A stretch of DNA of 64,000 nucleotides, taken from contig JABACO010000013.1 of assembly GCA_013339895.1 (NCBI GenBank), positions 6,388,190-6,452,189 on the forward strand, written 5' to 3'. The notes beneath the pieces were generated by a model. That model worked only from the letters and a program-made list of their open reading frames with translations, made no database searches and was not told where the DNA came from. Source of the stretch: Ephydatia muelleri (lineage: Eukaryota > Porifera > Demospongiae > Spongillida > Spongillidae). The position numbers and the translations under genes are program-made. Positions 63,933-64,000 of the stretch are shown piece by piece. Position 1 is the stretch's first letter, and each line of letters starts with the position of its first letter.

Positions 63933-64000
63933 CCTCTATACACATGTGTGACCTGGAACCATATCATGTGTATATGTGTGTGCATGTGTATGTGTGTGTG
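63933..64000. other. Window end, TG-rich
   Basis: Begins unique and ends in a tgtgtatgtg-type simple repeat. Confidence 0.6.

Overview
This window looks like a eukaryotic, animal-type genome, most plausibly a sponge or another early-branching metazoan. The reasons are multi-exon genes with short GT-AG introns, receptor-kinase-like proteins with Ig-like and FN3 ectodomains, Ty3/gypsy retroelements, a Merlin-type DNA transposon and very abundant CA/GT and purine/pyrimidine simple repeats. The species assignment is inference. There is a run of 1,000 N at 9781-10780.

Region 1 (1 to about 9,800) is mainly tandem repeats: a 26-bp minisatellite, polypyrimidine DNA, a GT tract, a 39-bp minisatellite and a 3.7-kb array of about 97 copies of a 38-bp unit. 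They are followed by a broken minus-strand copy of a receptor gene (pseudogene D). Region 2 (about 11,150-37,600) is the core: a cluster of paralogous single-pass receptors. Gene A (+) is 5'-truncated at the gap. Gene B (+, 825 codons) and gene C (-, 829 codons) can be assembled exon by exon and lie tail to tail. Both read signal peptide, three Ig-like modules, FN3, one membrane helix, a short juxtamembrane segment and a kinase-like domain that lacks the HRD and DFG aspartates, then a C-tail with two tyrosines ending in YSQF. The kinase-like exons of A, B, C and D have the same intron positions and nearly the same sizes. Between A and B lie a probable multi-exon gene of unknown function (F, minus), a possible small gene (G, plus), a candidate element with 65-bp inverted repeats and a 151-bp satellite.

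Region 3 (about 37,900-59,400) is a nested transposon block. A decayed Ty3/gypsy element (element 1, +) abuts fragments of a transposon-like gene family (E). E is cut by the 188-bp LTR and minus-strand pol of a second gypsy element (element 2). A 6,589-bp unit made of these parts is tandemly repeated, and units 1/2 and 2/3 meet at zero-spacer 60-bp-arm palindromes. Unit 3 carries the uninterrupted element 2 target site, and also an 815-bp insertion that ends in a perfect 133-bp-arm palindrome. Directly downstream is an apparently intact Merlin-type transposon: 3-exon transposase of 309 aa, about 137-bp TIRs and an 8-bp target duplication. Region 4 (59,400-64,000) holds simple repeats, an 11-copy 43-bp minisatellite, two possible exons, and relics of a gypsy RNase H and a tyrosine recombinase.

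Taken together, the only host-type functional unit that can be argued from sequence is the receptor pseudokinase family. Most of the rest is repeat or mobile DNA. No rRNA, tRNA or CRISPR was found.
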